From assembly GCA_038501625.1 (NCBI GenBank), contig JAZAYU010000005.1, positions 186,001 through 250,000 on the forward strand: a DNA stretch of 64,000 nucleotides. Direction: 5' to 3'. The notes beneath the pieces were generated by a model. That model did no database searches, was not told the origin of the DNA, and worked only from the letters and a program-made list of their open reading frames with translations. This document shows, piece by piece, positions 33,290 to 45,000 of this stretch (within the stretch, counting starts at the first letter, position 1; each line of letters starts with the position of its first letter). Position numbers and translations under genes: made by a program. The DNA comes from Corbicula japonica. Lineage: Eukaryota; Mollusca; Bivalvia; Venerida; Cyrenidae.

Positions 33290-34272
33290 CCTTACGTGGA
33301 AAATTAATATTGCAAAAACTGTGGTCACAAAATATGAACTGGGATGATGAAGTGCATGATGAATCGATATTAAGAGAATGGAAACAACACTATTCTGAGT
33401 TACAAAGTATATCGGACTATACAATTAATCGTTGTATCAGCGTAGATAACAAAAAGCACGCAGAGTATAAACTCTTATGTTTTTGCGATGCTTCAACAAA
33501 AGCCTATGCAGCTGCAGTGTATCTTTATCAATCAAGTAACAATGAACGAAAGGTTGATCTTTTGTTTGCAAAATCTAGACTGGCAACAATCAAAGGAATG
33601 ACAATTCCAAGGTTAGAAATCATGGCTGTAGTGATGGGAGTAAGGTGCCTTGAATATGTGAAAACTCAATTACAAATTCAAACACAGGAATCTATCTTGT
33701 GGACAGATTCACAATGTGTTCTTGGATGGCTAAACAGTAACAAAACTTTACCAGTATTCGTGCAAAACAGGGTTAAAGAAATAAAAAAGCACGTTGAAAC
33801 AAAAATTGGGTATATTAATACTTCTCAAAATCCTGCTGATCTCGCAACAAGGGAAACTACTCTTAATAATCTTGTGCAAAGTTCGTTTTGGTGGCATGGA
33901 CCATCTAACATAGAAGAAGAGATTGTGAAAGTTTTAGGCCATGAAAACACTAATGTTTGTACTTCAGTCACATGCATATGCATGGGAGATAATTCAAATA
34001 GTAAACCCCAAGAGATAATTGACTCACATTCACAAAGATCAGCTCCTATCTCTTCTCCATTAGGTATCGATTATCAACGGTTTTCGTCAATATCTAAACT
34101 AATACGCATTACCGCCTACGCACTGAGATTTATTCAAAATATTAATAAACCAGAAAACCTGAAAGTAGGACCTTTATCCTCCAGTGAGCTAGAGAACGCA
34201 GAACTATTATGGATAAGATACATTCAACAAAAACACTTCGATGATGTTCTTTTTGCAATTGATAACAGATAG
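33256..34272 (+). CDS. BEL/Pao pol continuation (A17-type region and RNase H), frameshifted
   Basis: Begins in the conserved FDPMGLFAPVTLR segment that follows RT in BEL/Pao polyproteins, then RNase H-like residues (CFCDASTKAYAAAVY, RLEIMAVVMG, WTDSQCVLGWL). It ends at an in-frame TAG (34270-34272). The same frame continues afterwards with recognisable integrase N-terminal sequence (GLLRCRGRLQNAD), so the stop is a mutation. Confidence 0.85.
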   Translation: MFDPMGLFAPVTLRGKLILQKLWSQNMNWDDEVHDESILREWKQHYSELQSISDYTINRCISVDNKKHAEYKLLCFCDASTKAYAAAVYLYQSSNNERKVDLLFAKSRLATIKGMTIPRLEIMAVVMGVRCLEYVKTQLQIQTQESILWTDSQCVLGWLNSNKTLPVFVQNRVKEIKKHVETKIGYINTSQNPADLATRETTLNNLVQSSFWWHGPSNIEEEIVKVLGHENTNVCTSVTCICMGDNSNSKPQEIIDSHSQRSAPISSPLGIDYQRFSSISKLIRITAYALRFIQNINKPENLKVGPLSSSELENAELLWIRYIQQKHFDDVLFAIDNR

Positions 34273-34756
34273 CAGCATAATTTACAAAAACAACTAAATC
34301 TATTTCTAGACGAAAAAGGTCTGCTGCGTTGTCGGGGAAGGTTGCAAAATGCAGATATAACTGAAGGTTCACGTTATCCTATTTTGATTCCAAAAAATGA
34401 AAAAATTACAAAAAATAAAAATTGAAAAACACTATGTGCAAATTTTGCATTCGGGCGTTTCACAAACGCTCAGTAGTCTGCGTTAATAATATTGGATCCC
34501 GCAAGGACGTTCAATTGTAAAATCAGTTGTTCGGGAGTGTCGTGTGTGTCAACGTTGTGAAGGTGGTCCGTACAAAGTTCCCGACATGCCGCCTTGACCT
34601 AAGTCACGAGTGACGTCATCACTGCCATTTACAAATACTGGGCTTGACTATCTCAGACCGCTATATATTAAGACATCAAATGAACAAAAGAAAGTATGGG
34701 TGTGCTTGTTCACATGTTTCGTTACACGTGCTATACACTTGGAAATAGTATAAAAT
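34273..34756 (+). pseudogene. Integrase N-terminal part, degraded
   Basis: Short pieces in different frames (LLRCRGRL; a zinc-binding CQRCEGGPYKVPDMPP-like segment near 34550; GLDY near 34640) correspond to the integrase HHCC domain and the start of the catalytic core, with several indels. Confidence 0.7.
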
Positions 34757-35623
34757 ATGTCTTCTGGAGAATTTATTCTTGCATTTCGAAGGTTCATTTC
34801 TCAAAGAGGTGTGCCAAACGCTATAATCTCAGACAATGCATTACAGTTTAAAACGGCAAGTACCGCAATTGATTTATTATGGAAAGGAGTATTAAAAAGT
34901 GAAGACGTGTTAAATTATATGGCCGAGAAACGAATAAGATGGCATTTTATTGTTGAACGAGCGCCTTGGTATGGTGGATTTTACGAGCGCTTAGTAGGTT
35001 TAGTAAAGCGATCATTGCGTAAAACGCTCGGTCGAAAGTTGTTAACCTTAATTCAGTTAACTACTGTGTTGAAAGAAGTTGAAGCTGTTGTTAATTCCCG
35101 GCCACTTGTTTACGTTGGAAATGACATAAATTCTAACATAACGTTAACGCCAAACCATTTTTTAACCTTGAATCCAAGAATGAGCGTTCCTGATGTAGAC
35201 GATGATGACAAGGACAAAAGTTATATCCCTTGCGAAAGTTCGGCCACCAAGTTATTAAGTTTGTGGCAGAAAGGAAATAAATTAATCAACTTATTTTGGA
35301 AATTGTGGCGGGATGAATATTTGTTAAATTTAAGAGAGAGAACACAGAGGCAATTAAAAACTGGTCGCATACAATCAGAAATATCTCCCAGTATAGGGGA
35401 TCTTATTAAAGAAGACTTGCCACGTAGTTGTTGGAAAATAGGTATAATCCAACAGTTACATACCAGTGCAGACGGTTTTGTACGTGCTGCTAGTGTAAAA
35501 ACGTCATTCAGACGATTAATTAAAAGGCCTTTATTGCTCCTCTATCCCATCGAAATGTGTAACAACAGTGATAAAAATAAAACAGATGTGATTATACCTT
35601 CGAAACAGGAGATAGACTCCTGA
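34757..35623 (+). CDS. BEL/Pao integrase core and DUF5641 C-terminal region
   Basis: 288 codons. RGVPNAIISDNALQF carries the second catalytic Asp of the DDE core, and ERAPWYGGFYERLVGLVKR carries the region with the catalytic Glu. Further on, the VNSRPLVYV, TPNHFLT, LWRDEYLLNLRER and PRSCWKIGII segments are typical of the integrase tail (DUF5641) in BEL/Pao. The start is inside the domain because upstream sequence is frameshifted. Confidence 0.88.
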   Translation: MSSGEFILAFRRFISQRGVPNAIISDNALQFKTASTAIDLLWKGVLKSEDVLNYMAEKRIRWHFIVERAPWYGGFYERLVGLVKRSLRKTLGRKLLTLIQLTTVLKEVEAVVNSRPLVYVGNDINSNITLTPNHFLTLNPRMSVPDVDDDDKDKSYIPCESSATKLLSLWQKGNKLINLFWKLWRDEYLLNLRERTQRQLKTGRIQSEISPSIGDLIKEDLPRSCWKIGIIQQLHTSADGFVRAASVKTSFRRLIKRPLLLLYPIEMCNNSDKNKTDVIIPSKQEIDS

Positions 35624-35863
35624 CCTAAACGAAATGCTGCTATCAAAGCTTTACAAAAAATTAGAAGTTACCAGTACGATTAATAAATATTATTACAAGC
35701 GTAAATACAAAATGTAATGCATACTTTCAATTTAGGGTATTTAACACTATGAAGTATGGACATGCATTTAATTATCATGTTTTAACTTAATATTTTATGT
35801 TAAAAATACACCTTTTGTATTTAAAATTCAACGGTGCAAACTTAAAGAATAGATTTTACAGCG

Positions 35864-36451
35864 GTGTATAGGCAATTAAATGATTTTAGCCATGTGATTT
35901 ATACCGCGAATTCTGTTCTACTATTATATTCACCGCCCAATATTGAAAGCACGTGTTCCTCGTGCACATATCTTATATTTAAAGCAGACATGTCTTCACC
36001 ATGTTACTTAGAGTACATCTTCCCTATAAAAATGTACAACTGCAGTGAATGTAATAAGATTTACAAGCACAGTAGAAGTTTTAAAAGACACTTTAGAGAG
36101 CGACACAACACAATTGAGTTTTGGAAATGCATCGAGAGTAATTGCACGGCTAAATTCATAAGAATAAGTTATCTGTCCAGGCATTTAATATTGAAACATA
36201 AATATTCCTACACTGATGCTAAACAAATGGCTTTGAATGCCACTCGCTACAAGACAAATATGGACAGCAACAACAATAACTATGATAGTATTAGCGAGGA
36301 TAATTCATGCTTCGATTTGTTAGAAGAAATATCTGCCTTGAAGGAACAACCTATGACAAATCAACTACAGGACTCAGTTAAAGATTTCAACATTGACTTA
36401 CTTTTTTTTTTTTTTTTTTTTTTTTTGGCGTTCACCTTTTTCGGCGTGTAA
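35864..36451 (+). CDS. Extra retroelement ORF encoding a two-finger C2H2 zinc-finger protein, cut by a SINE
   Basis: Lies between the pol end and the 3' LTR, where some retroelements carry env. Likely starts are ATG at 35990 (MSSPCYLEY) or 36032. It encodes two C2H2 fingers: CSECNKIYKHSRSFKRHFRE then RH, with C-x2-C-x12-H-x4-H spacing, and CIESNCTAKFIRISYLSRHL then ILKH, with C-x4-C-x12-H-x4-H. An acidic Asn/Ser-rich tail follows. The frame runs into a poly-T tract at 36403, the tail of a SINE inserted on the other strand. Beyond the insertion the same frame resumes for about 18 codons to a TAG near 36767. No signal peptide or membrane segment is seen, so it is not an envelope protein. Its role is unknown. 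Confidence 0.8.
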   Translation: MYRQLNDFSHVIYTANSVLLLYSPPNIESTCSSCTYLIFKADMSSPCYLEYIFPIKMYNCSECNKIYKHSRSFKRHFRERHNTIEFWKCIESNCTAKFIRISYLSRHLILKHKYSYTDAKQMALNATRYKTNMDSNNNNYDSISEDNSCFDLLEEISALKEQPMTNQLQDSVKDFNIDLLFFFFFFFLAFTFFGV

Positions 36452-36705
36452 GCGTGGTGCTGCGCTTTTGGATAGGAGACCGCCATATTGCAGGCTCAGC
36501 ACCTCCGACTTCGGATCTCCTTGCGGGTCCTCCTATACCGACACCCGCCGAATCGGTCGTAATGCTAACCCTTAAACCCTGAGCGCTAAGGAGGGAAGCC
36601 ATTACTACCATTTTTAAAGTCTTTGGTATGACCCGGCCGGGGATCGAACCCACGACCTCCCAGTCCGGAAGCGGACGCTCTACCTACTGAGCTAACCGGG
36701 CTGGT
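36403..36705 (-). mobile_element. tRNA-derived SINE with poly(A) tail
   Basis: On the minus strand the element begins ACCAGCCCGGTTAGCTCAGT (tRNA-like head with A box TTAGCTCAGTAGG), continues to a B box GGTTCGATCCC (complement at 36640-36650), a unique body, and ends in about 24 A. ATTGACTTACT flanks both sides (36392-36402 and 36706-36716), an 11-bp target duplication typical of L1/RTE-type mobilisation. The anticodon arm does not fold properly, so it is not a tRNA gene. Confidence 0.92.
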
Positions 36706-36804
36706 ATTGACTTACTAAAACCAGTTTATGTTAAAACTTCAGAATACAGTGACATTTCGGACTGTTAGTTTCTACTAGATTTACTTGTTTTTCCCTGGAG
36801 GGAG

Positions 36805-37251
36805 TGTCGCGAAGAAGCGAATCACCAACATTTCACCGCCGGTGTAGATTGTATCAACTTTCACCAACGGTGTAGACGGTATAACTTAAACCGCCGGTGC
36901 TCTTATCATAATAATCATGTGACTAAAAGCATACTAAGTAGACTATAAAAACAGACATTATAGTAATAAAGGATAAGTTAGGAACCAGTGTTAAAGACAG
37001 ACTAAAAGTGTAATAATGTTAGTGTTTAAGTTAAAGAAAAAGTGTTTTATAAAAGTTCAAAATTGTGAAACGATAAAAAGGATACTTAAATCATATAATT
37101 AAAAGTGCTTAAAATATTAAAATACATACAACATATTGATTTATTAATATAAATAATTGAAATTAAATATTAAATAGTGTGACGCATTGAAATCGTTGTT
37201 TTGATTATCAATTTACTTATTTATGTGGAAAATAAATATAACTTCGCCACA
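36805..37251 (+). repeat. 3' LTR of the BEL/Pao element
   Basis: 447 bp, preceded by the purine-rich GGAGGGAG that serves as a polypurine tract. It differs from the 5' LTR by a few substitutions and small indels (for example an extra ATTAAA near 37100). Confidence 0.92.
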
Positions 37252-37289
37252 ATGACCCTAACATTATATAACATTTTGATTTATGAATA

Positions 37290-37470
37290 CAGTGAAACCC
37301 CACTATTAAGACCACCTTTGAGAATAGGAAAAAGTGATCTAAAAAGCGTTGGTCTTTATTTCTGGGTAGAAAATAGTGCAAAACTGCAAAATGGGACAAC
37401 TGAAGAGTGGTCTTATTAACGAGGTTGTCTTAATTTTGGGGTGGTCTTAACGAAGGGTTAATACAGTTAA
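37290..37470. repeat. Dispersed repeat related to 18110-18295
   Basis: Begins ACAGTGAAACCCCACTATTA and ends GAAGGGTTAATACAGTT; matches the order of short blocks in the copy at 18110-18295. Immediately right of the retroelement. Confidence 0.6.
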
Positions 37471-38067
37471 ACTGTATTTAAAAGAGTAATTATGTTACAC
37501 AAACAGGCATGTTTGCAAACTAGAGCTATCACTGAAGGTGATTAATACCCCCGCAATACTGCTTTGTCAGAACATACAGAAATAATGGTCGCATCTTTTT
37601 ACCTTACAATGAATACAATATTCAGTAGTGCTCTTCTTCAAAAAATAATGGACTGATCCAGATGAAAAATATGTCTACCACATCGACACTTCATGGACTG
37701 ACCTACATGAAAAATGTGTTACACACATCTACACTTCAAGCCGAAAAATATGTTTTAAGTTTGATATAATTACCTTGAAAACTGTACCAGAAGTTCCCAT
37801 CACAGCATTTTGTTGAATAGTGATCCCCTAAAAAAATAATGGACTGATCCAGAAGGAAAAATGTCTTGCACATGTACAATAAATGCCGAATATATGTTAA
37901 AAGTTTCAAGTCAATATTCTGAAAACAGGAGAAGAAGTTTGTGTTACAAGATTTTGTTAAAAAAATGCTCCACTATAAAAAATAATCGACTGATCCACAC
38001 AAAAAATATGTCAATTACATGCGTTATTCATGCAGAACTCACGATTTCAGTTTCAAGTCAATATCTT

Positions 38068-40632
38068 AACAAGAGCTGTCAGAGGAGACAGCATGCTCGA
38101 CTTTTCAATTCATTTGAAATAAATGCAATTTATAGATTAAAAGAACAAAACAAATATAGCCAAACATTTATGAGCAAACAGGAATAATGTTAAGAAGTAA
38201 GTGGTAAGGGAGGAAATAGAAATAATTCCGTAATGTACCTTAAATAGTGAATTGAAAAGGGAAATAACTATGAAATATTTTTTGAAGAGTTAAAAAACTT
38301 GTTAGTAATATATTATGCTTAATGCAAAATTTAAGTGAAAAAAAGGGGCAAAAGTTGAAAAATATTGGAAGCAGGTTATGGGTGTCATTGGGTATATTTC
38401 AAGTTTCAAGGCAATATCTCAAGTAGTTGTGAAGTTATGGGCAAAATGCATATTTTGCTTAACACAAAATATAAGAAACAAGAGGGTCCATAGGACCCTG
38501 GGTCGCACACCTGTCAACAACTGCTCAATGGTTGCAAGAGTTGTGTGCAAGTTTGGTAAAAGCAAGTCAAAAAATTAAAAAAATTAAGCTGCTATTGTGG
38601 AGAAAATGTAACTAGATGATGCTCTATACCAAATATCTAAGCTCTAGGCCTTACGGTTTCAGAGAAGAAGATTTTTAAAGATTTATTATATAACACTATG
38701 TAATAAAACTAGTGACCCCTGGGGCAGAGCCATTTTTGACCCCAGGAGAATAATTTGAACAACTTTTGTAGAGGACCACTACATGATGACACATACCAAA
38801 TACCAAGGATCTAGGCCCTGTGGTTTTAGAGAAGAAGATTTTTTTAAAGTTTTCCCTTTATAAGTCTATGTAAAACAAGTGACCCCTGGGGCGGGTCCAT
38901 TTTTGACCCCAGGGGGGATAGTTTGAATAATTTTGGTAGAGGACCACTAGAAGATGCTGTATATCAAATATTAAGGCTCTAGGCCTTGTGGTTATAAATA
39001 AGAAGATTTTCATGTTTTTCCTATATCACGATATGTAAACCAAGAGAACCCTAGGGCGTGGTCAATTTTGGCCCAGGGGACATAATTTGAACAAATTTTT
39101 AGTAGACATCCATTAGACAATGCTACTTACCAAAATTTAATATCTAAACTGTACGCATTGTGGTTTGTGAGAAGATTTTTAAAGATTTCCTATATAAGTC
39201 TATGTAAAATGACTGGGGCGGGGCCAATTTTGACCCCAGGGAAATAATTTGAACAATCTTTGTAGAGTTCCACTAGAGGGTGCTAAATGCCAAATATCTA
39301 AGCTCTAGGCCTTGTGGTTTCAGACAAGAAGATTTTTAAGTTTTTCTTTTAGGTTGCCATGGCAACCAGAGTTCTGCATGGAATTGATTTCTTTGAACAA
39401 CTTTGGAAGAGCTTCATGCAAGGAACATCCGTGGCAAGTTTCATCAACTTTGGCCCACGGGTTTAAGAGGAAATGTCGTTTAAATTAAAAGTTTACGCAC
39501 GGACGCCGGACGCCGGACAAATTGCGATCACAAAAGTTCACCTTGTCACTACATGACAGGTGAGCTAAAAAGGGGCATAACTTGAAAAGTATTGGTACCA
39601 GAGTTATGGGTGTTGTTGATAATGACCTAGATTTTGATGGTGAATATATTTTCAAGGTTTCGAGGTGATAGCTCAAGTAGTTTTAAAGTTAAGGGCCAAG
39701 TGTATATTTTGCTGAACGCAAAATTTAAGTGAAAAAAAGGCATATTTGAAAAATATTGGAAGCAGGGTTATGGGTCTTGTTGGTTATGATGTAGATTTTG
39801 ATGGTGAAAATATATTTCAAGTGTCAAGGCAATATCTCAAGTAGTTTTTAAGTAATGGGCAAAATGCATACTTTGCTTAACACAAAATATAAGAAAAAAG
39901 GGGCATAACTTGAAATATATTGACAGCAGAGTTATGGGTCTTGTTGGTAATGATGTAGAATTTGATGGTGTATATTTATTCCAAGTTTCAAGTTGATATC
40001 TCAAGTAGTTTATAAGTAATGGACCAAAGTGCATATTTTCCTTAACGCAAAATGTAAGTGATAAAGGTTCCTAACTTGAAAAATATTTGTAGCAAAGTTA
40101 TGGGTGTTGTTGATAATGACCTACATTTTGATGGTGAATATTTTTTCCAGGTTTCAAAGTGATAGCTCAGGTAGTTTTAAAGTTAAGGGCCAAGTGTATA
40201 TTTTGCTTAACACAAAATTAAACTATAAAAGGGCATAATTTGAAAAATATTGGAAGTAGGGTTATGGGTCTTGTTGGTTATGATGTAGAATTTGATGGTG
40301 AATATATATTCCAAGTTTCAAGTTGATATCTCAAGTAGTTTATAAGTTATGGACCAAAGTGCATATTTTCCTTAACGCAAAATTTTAGTGGAAAAAGGGG
40401 CATAACTTGAAAAATATTTGTAGCAGAGTTATTGGTGTTGATGGTAATGATGTAGAATTTGATGGTGAATATATATTCCAAGTTTCAAGTTGATATCATA
40501 AGTAGTTTTCAAGTTATAGACCAAAGTGCATTTTTTTGTTTAACTGATGCCGACGGGAACGACGCCGCCGACGCAGACGCTGACACCGGGGCGAGTAGGA
40601 TAGCTCCCCTATTTTTCGAATAGTTGAGCTAA
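38068..40632. mobile_element. Helentron-like element F, inserted in G and carrying E
   Basis: Begins ACAAGA, stem GCTGTC, loop AGAGGA, stem GACAGC, then GCTCGACTTTTC. That last motif pairs with GAATAGTTGAGC at the right end (10 of 12 positions), which abuts AAAA. The body has about 170-190 bp tandem units (AAAGGGGCATAACTTGAAAA, GGGTCTTGTTGGTAATGATG). The GC-rich GACGCCGCCGACGCAGACGC lies before the right end. Element E interrupts one unit at 38478. Confidence 0.8.
38478..39566. mobile_element. Helentron-like element E, nested in F
   Basis: Begins ACAAG, stem AGGGTCC, loop ATA, stem GGACCCT (7 bp), then GCACACCTGTCA. The right end TGACAGGTGAGC is complementary at 11 of 12 positions and is followed by AAAAA. 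The body has about 170-bp units (TGGGGCGGGGCCAATTTTGA, AGAAGAAGATTTTT) and the tail CGGACGCCGGACGCCGGAC. Confidence 0.85.
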
Positions 40633-42058
40633 AAACTGTAGAAGTTTGCATAACACAATTATGTTAAATCATATCCCCTGCAAAAAATAATGGACAGATC
40701 CACATGAAAAATATGTAATGCACATCCACACTTCATGCCGAACATGTTTAAAGTTTCAAGTCAATAGCTTTAAAATTGTAAAAGTAGTTGGGATCACAAG
40801 ATTTTGTTGAATCGTGCGCCCCTTCTTAAAAAATAATGGACTGATCCACATGTCATTCAAATCTACTCACGAACGTATGGTTAAAGTTTGAAAACTGGAG
40901 AAGTTCTTAGCATCATTAGATTTTGTTAAAAATGAAGGTTTTGTTAAATAATGCTCCCCTCCAAAAATAATGAACTGATCCACACAAAAAATATGTCGCT
41001 TACATGCGCAATTCATGCAGAACATTAAGATTTCATTTTCAAGTTGATATCTTGAAAACTGTAGAAGTTTGCATAAAACAGTTTTCTTTAATCATGTCCC
41101 CTACAAAAAATAATTGACTGATCCACATGAAAAATATGTCACGCACATCTACACTTCAGGCCGAACATATATTTAAAGTTTCAAGTCAATATCTTGAAAA
41201 CTGTAGAAGTTTGCGTCACAAGATTTTGTTAAATCCTGCTCCCATCCAAAAAATAATGGACTGATCCACATAAGAAAAAAAAGTTCGGGCAAATCTACTC
41301 ACCAACATATGTTTAAAGTTTCAAGTTAATATCTTTCGAGTTGGGTATGTAAACAATATCACGCTAGACCAAAGATCGAGTGTTATGTGGTTTACATATG
41401 CAACGAGAAATAATACGAACCTATAGAATGCATACTGTCATCATGTTCCTTTTATTATATACCCTTCTCACTCAAAAACAATTTTAAATGAACTAAACAA
41501 CAAAATTTTAATCAACAACGTGGCTTACATAATAGCAGAAAAACAAGAAGCTTTGTTCGGAAAACACATATGCCCCCGGTAGCGAGTTTGTCATGATACA
41601 AATTTATAATGACAGCAGAGTGTTAAAACAGCAACTAAAATCACAAGTTAGTTCTAAATAATGAAACAACTTTCTCGTGCAAGAACCTGTGCATGAAAAG
41701 AATTTAACATAAAAATCTAAGATGATAAAGAACAGATTATTAAAGACAAAACTGGAACATTTACATTTAATGTAATAAATGCCTAGGCATTTAGTACAAA
41801 CACTGATGATGCAAGTATTTTGAAGGTGGGCATTTATTAGAGGCAATATTGAAATTGAGAAAAATCCAACTTGCTGAAACAGGTAAACCATTTCTCAAAG
41901 TACAAAATGGGGAGATAACCACAGAAATAAGGTAGCCAGAGTTATGTAACTTGTCTGGGTCATGAACTGTGCACTGTTAAGTAAGTAAACTTTAATACTA
42001 CTGTTCTTTGCAGAAATATCGAACTTGCAGAAACAGGTTAACCACTTTTCTAAGTATA

Positions 42059-45000
42059 ACAAGAGGGCCATGAAGGCCCTGTATCGCTCACCTGAGTACA
42101 AAAGTATTTTCAGCTTTACCCCAGGGCCAACATTTAAATAATGCTGGTAAAGGGTCTCTTTACAATACTCAACACAAAATATCTAAGGTCTAGTCGCATT
42201 AGTTTCAGAGAACAAGGGGTGTAGTTTGACACTAGCAAACATTCTACATGTCTTCAGTTCTTACTATTTAGCTCTATGTAAAAATTGATAAGCCCCTGGG
42301 TGGGGCCAATTCGAGCCTGGGGTCGTGATATGTATAAACGTGGTAAAGGTCCACAAAGTGATGTTACATGTAAAAATTCTAAGCTCTATGTGTTATGGTT
42401 CTAGAGAAGAAGACTTTTACAAGATTTTTCCTATATAATTCTATGTAAAATGGGCGACCCCTGTGGCGGGGCCAATTTTGACCCAAGGGCCATAATTTGA
42501 ACAACTTTGTTAGAGGTCCATTAGACAATGTTTCATGCCAAATATCTAACCTCTAGCAATTGTGGTTTTGGAGAAGAAGATTTTTTAAGTTTTTGCTATA
42601 TATTGATATAAGGAAAACCCATGACCTCTGGGGCGGCGCAAATTTTGACCCCAGGGCCATAATTTGAACAACTTTGTTAGGGTCTATTAGACAATGTTTC
42701 ATGCCAAATATCTAACCTCTGGCCATTGCGGTTTCGGAGAAGAAGATTTTTTAAGTTTTTGCTATATATTGATATGAGGAAAACCCATGACCTCTGGGGC
42801 GGGACGAATTTTGACCCCAGGGCCATAATTTGAACAACTTTGTTAGAGGTCTATTAGACAATTTTTCATGCCAAATATCTAACCTCTTGCCATTGCGGTT
42901 TCGGAGAAGAAAATTTTTAAAGTTTTTGCAATATATTGATATAAGGAAAACCCATGACCTCTGGGGCGGGGCAAATTTTGACCCCAGGGCCATAATTTGA
43001 ACAACTTTGTTAGAGGTCTATTAGACAATGTTTCATGCCAAATATCTAACCTCTGGCCATTGCGGTTTCAGAAAAGAAGATGTTTTAAGTTTTTGCTATA
43101 TACTGATATAAGGACAAGAGGGCCATGATGGCCCTGAATCGCTCACCTGAGTATGAAACTCAAGTTATTAACCAGAAACTGAATTTTTATTTTTAGCAAC
43201 AGTGACCTTGACTTTGATCACAGACATGTGGGTAGCAATACCAATTTGTCTCTTGTTATAAGCTACCCATATACCAAGTGTGATGTCAAAAAACCAAAGC
43301 AAACTCAAGTTATTAAGTGGAAACTGAATTTCTATTTTTAGCAACAGTGACCTTGACCTTGATCACAGACATGTCGGTAGCTTTCCCAAGTTGCCTCTTA
43401 ATTTAAGCTATCCATATACCAAGTTTGGAGTCAATAGGCCAAAGCAATCTCAAGTAATTAAGTAGAAACTGAATTTCTATTTTTAGTAACAGTGACCTTG
43501 ACCTTAATCACAGACACCTGGGTAGCAACCCCAAGCTGCCTCTAGATATAAGCTATCCATATACCAAGTTTGGAGTCAATAGGCCAAAGCAATCTCAAGT
43601 AATTAAGAAGAAACTGCATTTCTATTTTTAGTAACAGTGACCTTGACCTTAATCACAGACACCTGGGTAGCAACCCCAAGCTGCCTTTTGATATAAGCTA
43701 CCCATACATCAAGTTTGGAGTCAATATGCCAAAGCAAACTCAAGTTATTAAGCAGAAACTGAATTTCTATTTTTAGCAACAGTGACCTTGATCTTGATCA
43801 CAGACATCTGGGTAGCAACCCCAAGCTGCCTTTTGATATAAGCTACCCATACGCCAAGTTTGGAGTCAAAAGGCCTAAGCAAACTCAAGTAATTGAGCAA
43901 AGACCGAATTTCTATTTTTAACAACAGTGACCTTGACCTTGATCACAGACACCTGGGTAGCAACCCCAAGCTGCCTTTTGATATAAGCTACCCATACACC
44001 AAGTTTGGAGTCAATAGGCCTAAGCAAACTCAAGTTATTAAGCAGAAACTGAATTTCTATTTTTAGCAACAGTGACCTTGACCTTGATCACAGACATCTG
44101 GGTAGCAACCCCAAGCTGCCTTTTGATATAAGCTACCCATACACCCAGTTTGGAGTCAATAGGCCTAAGCAAACTCAAGTAATTGAGCAAAGACTGAATT
44201 TCTATTTTTAGCAACAGTGACCTTGATCAGAGACACCTGGGTAGCAACCCCAAGCTGCCTTTTGATATCAGCTACCCATACACCAAGTTTGGAGTCAATA
44301 ACCCTAAGCAAACTCAAGTAATTGAGTTAAGACTGAATTTCTATTTTTAGCAGCAGTGACCTTGACCTTGACCCAGTGGTCATGATTTGAACAACTTTTG
44401 TAGACATCAGTGCCAGGATGCTTCAGGACAAATTTGGTTAAAATCCATCAAGTGGTTTCAGAGGAGATGTTGTTTAAAGGAAATTGTTGACGGACGCCGG
44501 ACGCCGGACAAAGACGGGTCACAATAGCTCACAATGAGCCTATGGTTCAGGTGAGCTAAAAACCCATGACCTCTGGGGCGGGGCAAATTTTGACCCCAGG
44601 GCCATATTTTGAACAACTTTGTTAGAGGTCCATTAGGCAATGTTTCATGCCAAATATCTAACCTCTGGCAATTGCGGTTTCGGAGAAGAAGATTTTTTAA
44701 GTTTTTGCTATATATTGATATAAGGAAAACCCATGACCTCTGGGGCGGGGCAAATTTTGAACCCAGGGCTATAATTTTAACAATCTTAGTAGAGGACCAC
44801 TAGGTGGTGCTACACACTAAATATCAAAGTTCTAGGCCTTACAGTTTCAGAGAAGAAGATTTTTTAAGTTTTTGCTATATATTGATATAAGGAAAACCCA
44901 TGACCTCTGGGGCGGGGCAAATTTTGACCCCAGGGCCATAATTTGAACAACTTTGTTAGAGGTCCATTAGACAATGTTTCATGCCAAATATCTAACTTCT

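Larger units (their letters stand above)
29416..37251 (+). mobile_element. BEL/Pao-type LTR retrotransposon, full length but decayed
   Basis: LTRs at 29416-29859 and 36805-37251 begin TGTCGCG and end CGCCACA; ATGAC occurs immediately before the element (29411-29415) and after it (37252-37256), a 5-bp target duplication as expected for BEL/Pao. The protein order (DUF1759-type gag, zinc knuckles, DUF1758 protease, RT with YVDN box, A17-type region, RNase H, integrase, DUF5641) identifies the clade. The coding region carries several frameshifts and stops, so this copy is not expected to work on its own. It lies in the CENATAC intron, antisense to that gene, and carries an additional zinc-finger ORF plus a SINE insertion near its 3' end. 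Confidence 0.93.
37503..41335. mobile_element. Helentron-like element G with tandem core, host of F
   Basis: The left end carries hairpin ATCAC-TGAAG-GTGAT, then AATACCCCCG. The body consists of about 130-180 bp tandem units (AATAATGGACTGATCCACAT, TTTCAAGTCAATATCTTGAA). It is interrupted at 38067 by element F and resumes at 40633 (CAATATCTT | AAACTGTAGAAG). The right end is not seen; units stop near 41335. Related unit arrays occur at 54480-55195, 58345-58585 and 60091-60478. Confidence 0.7.

Noticed and set aside
30223..34372. Minus-strand open frames opposite the retroelement pol
   Set aside because: Shadows of the plus-strand coding region.
36632..36705. Possible tRNA gene on the minus strand
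   Set aside because: A and B boxes are present but the anticodon arm does not pair, and the unit has a body, poly(A) tail and target duplication: it is the head of a SINE.
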